Assembly: GCA_024641705.1 (NCBI GenBank)
Contig: JAHECO010000014.1
Location: 25,251-89,250 of the forward strand
Length of the DNA: 64,000 nucleotides
Reading direction: 5' to 3'
Origin: Candidatus Kryptoniota bacterium
GTDB taxonomy: Bacteria > Bacteroidota > Ignavibacteria > Kryptoniales > JAKASW01
The position numbers were made by a program, and so were the translations under genes. This document shows positions 62,590 through 64,000 of the stretch, one piece after another; the first letter of the stretch is position 1; each line of letters starts with the position of its first letter. The notes beneath the pieces were generated by a model, which searched no databases, was not told where the DNA came from, and saw only the letters and a program-made list of their open reading frames with translations.

Positions 62590-63855
62590 ATGGAGCGGAT
62601 TCTCGGGACCTCATTTCTTTGCGCAGCGATCGCAGCCGTAACGCTTGAGTTCGGCTGCACGAATGCAGTTTCGCCCGACAAACAGCTGCAGAGCCTTAAT
62701 CTCAATTCCACGGAGAAGCAGGTCGTTTCTGCCAGCGGCTCCTTTGGCCTGAATCTTTTCGGAAAGATCGCCGAACAGGAAAGCGGGAAGAACTTCTTCA
62801 TATCGCCGCTGAGCGTATCGACGGCGCTGGCAATGACGTTAAACGGGGCGGCCGGGCAGACTTATGACGACATGCGGAAGACGCTGGGTCTTGACGGTCT
62901 CTCCAATGACGAGATCAATCAGTCATATCGGAATCTCATATCGCTTTTCGGCGGTCTGGACCCGAACGTTAAGTTCACGATAGCGAATTCGATCTGGTAC
63001 AGGAACACCCTTGCGGTGGCCGACTCATTTGTACTGGTCAACAAAGACTATTTCGATGCCGAGGTTTCGCCTCTTGACTTCAACGATCCGGGTGCCGCGA
63101 ACGTCATCAATTCCTGGATCAGCAACAAGACCAACGATAAGATCCCCAAAGTGCTTGAGCCCCCGATAGATCCCACGGTTGTGATGTACCTGATCGATGC
63201 GCTCTACTTCAACGGAACCTGGCAGTATAGGTTTGACAAGGAGCAAACCAAGCCACTGCCTTTCTATCTCTCGGATGGGAACTCAAAAGACGCTCCGATG
63301 ATGGCCGTTCGCGATACCCTCAGGTACTTCAGCAATTCTGACATGGGCGTGGTCGAGCTTCCGTACGGGAGAGGGGATTACAGTATGCTGATCATCCTTC
63401 CAGACAGTACTTCATCTCTGAAGTCCTTAACAGGCGCATTGACGGATGGCGCGTACCAGACTATCCTCGATGGTCTTCATGTAGCCGATGTTCAAATAAC
63501 GATGCCCAAGTTCACCGTGAAATATGACTCACTCCTGAACAGCGCCCTGACATCGATGGGGATGGGAATTGCCTTTGATCCAGATCAAGCTGACTTCAGC
63601 AGGATGGAGACGGGCGGAATCAAGGGCAACATATACATATCTCGGGTCATTCACAGCACCTATCTGGATGTCAACGAAGAGGGGACCGAAGCCGCCGCTG
63701 CGACCGTAGTCGAGCTGTCCTACAAAAGTGGTGAAGACGGGTCTCAGGTGGGACCTATTAAGTTCAATGTGAATCGCCCGTTCGTATTTCTGATTAAGGA
63801 GAACCACGAGAACACGATTATGTTCATGGGGGCGATCGCCGACCCGACGATCTGA
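62590..63855 (+). CDS. Secreted serpin-family protease inhibitor lipoprotein
   Basis: A 421-residue serpin with a signal sequence and a lipobox-like EFGC (Cys 23). The serpin core is complete: NFFISPLSVSTALAMTLNGA, WISNKTNDKIPKVL, ALYFNGTWQYRF, VELPYGRGDYSMLIILP and FNVNRPFVFLIKE. The reactive-centre hinge starts at E363 (EEGTEAAAAT), the small-residue form needed for inhibition. Counting from it puts P1 at K379 and P1' at serine, so trypsin-like proteases are the likely targets. GGGGG precedes the ATG. Bacterial serpins are patchy and often acquired by transfer. Confidence 0.92.
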   Translation: MERILGTSFLCAAIAAVTLEFGCTNAVSPDKQLQSLNLNSTEKQVVSASGSFGLNLFGKIAEQESGKNFFISPLSVSTALAMTLNGAAGQTYDDMRKTLGLDGLSNDEINQSYRNLISLFGGLDPNVKFTIANSIWYRNTLAVADSFVLVNKDYFDAEVSPLDFNDPGAANVINSWISNKTNDKIPKVLEPPIDPTVVMYLIDALYFNGTWQYRFDKEQTKPLPFYLSDGNSKDAPMMAVRDTLRYFSNSDMGVVELPYGRGDYSMLIILPDSTSSLKSLTGALTDGAYQTILDGLHVADVQITMPKFTVKYDSLLNSALTSMGMGIAFDPDQADFSRMETGGIKGNIYISRVIHSTYLDVNEEGTEAAAATVVELSYKSGEDGSQVGPIKFNVNRPFVFLIKENHENTIMFMGAIADPTI

Positions 63856-64000
63856 AGAATTGTGGATGCCGGTTGGAGATATCCAGGCTGGACTTCCCAT
63901 GCAGCAGAAGTATCGACGGAACTCTCGCCGGCATCCTCTGACACTTAGGGCCGGAAGGGGTACGGTGGAACTCTATATTGCTTGAATAACCCTTCGGACC

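Noticed and set aside
63864..63936. GGATGCCGG and CCGGCATCC inverted arms after the serpin gene
   Set aside because: Loop of about 55 bases and no T run, so no good case for a terminator; no gene seen in 63856-64000.
1..64000. CRISPR array, IS transposase, integrase, phage gene, riboswitch or replication origin
   Set aside because: Looked for regular spaced repeats, transposase motifs, DnaA-box clusters and riboswitch-like conserved leaders; none was seen. ribH has no room for an FMN riboswitch upstream.

Overview
The window reads as one chromosome segment of a bacterium of the Bacteroidota/Chlorobiota-Ignavibacteria (FCB) side of the tree. The pointers are a T9SS-type C-terminal sorting domain on a PorZ-like two-propeller protein, a Bacteroides-like serine palmitoyltransferase, a GH3-beta-lactamase fusion lipoprotein, and very many multihaem cytochromes as in Ignavibacteria. 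Start sites mostly carry AGGAG/GGAG Shine-Dalgarno sequences and several promoters are classical TTGACT-17-TATATT, which is unlike core Bacteroidetes. The lineage is inference; no rRNA is present.

Layout. 1-3.9 kb: end of prmA, an Ppx/GppA phosphatase, rsmB and a convergent cysteine desulfurase. 4-9.6 kb: Crp/Fnr regulator, PHP phosphoesterase, ribH, PorZ-like protein, polytopic membrane protein. 9.8-14.2 kb: serine palmitoyltransferase, a large GNAT protein (candidate ceramide synthase), ilvE, a stand-alone cNMP-binding protein, a universal stress protein. 14.3-18.2 kb: sigma54-type response regulator and its sensor kinase, then a degenerate receiver protein. 18.7-30.9 kb: the main feature, a co-directional electron-transfer cluster with six multihaem c-type cytochromes (I count 69 c-haem motifs), three cytochrome b561-type membrane modules, an outer-membrane beta-barrel and two DksA/TraR-type zinc-finger proteins, closed by a strong terminator. 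31.4-38.1 kb: HDHD2-like phosphatase, upp, VIT-family transporter, then rplM-rpsI, rpsB-tsf, pyrH-frr with terminators. 38.1-44.2 kb (minus strand): OmpR-type two-component pair, GH3/beta-lactamase fusion and a BadF-type sugar kinase, probably for peptidoglycan turnover. 44.4-51.2 kb: EVE protein, enoyl-CoA hydratase, apt, then a TetR-controlled adaptor/FtsX/FtsX/ATPase export operon. 51.4-63.9 kb: purC, heptosyltransferase, an AAA/metallo-beta-lactamase/VWA trio, a beta-propeller lipoprotein, tRNA-Pro with GIY-YIG ORFs, DUF167, PAP2-like membrane protein, polX, two 2Fe-2S proteins and a secreted serpin.

How it fits together. The cytochrome cluster can be read as a quinol-to-outside electron conduit: b-type membrane modules and a NapC-like haem protein at the inner membrane, small and large periplasmic cytochromes, and a barrel plus lipoprotein cytochrome at the outer membrane. 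The window also carries short mobile-looking DNA: a 130-bp element present twice in inverted orientation (129/130 identical), relatives of it near 31.1 kb, and a tandemly duplicated GIY-YIG ORF that starts six bases after a tRNA-Pro gene. No IS element, phage gene, CRISPR array or origin was seen.
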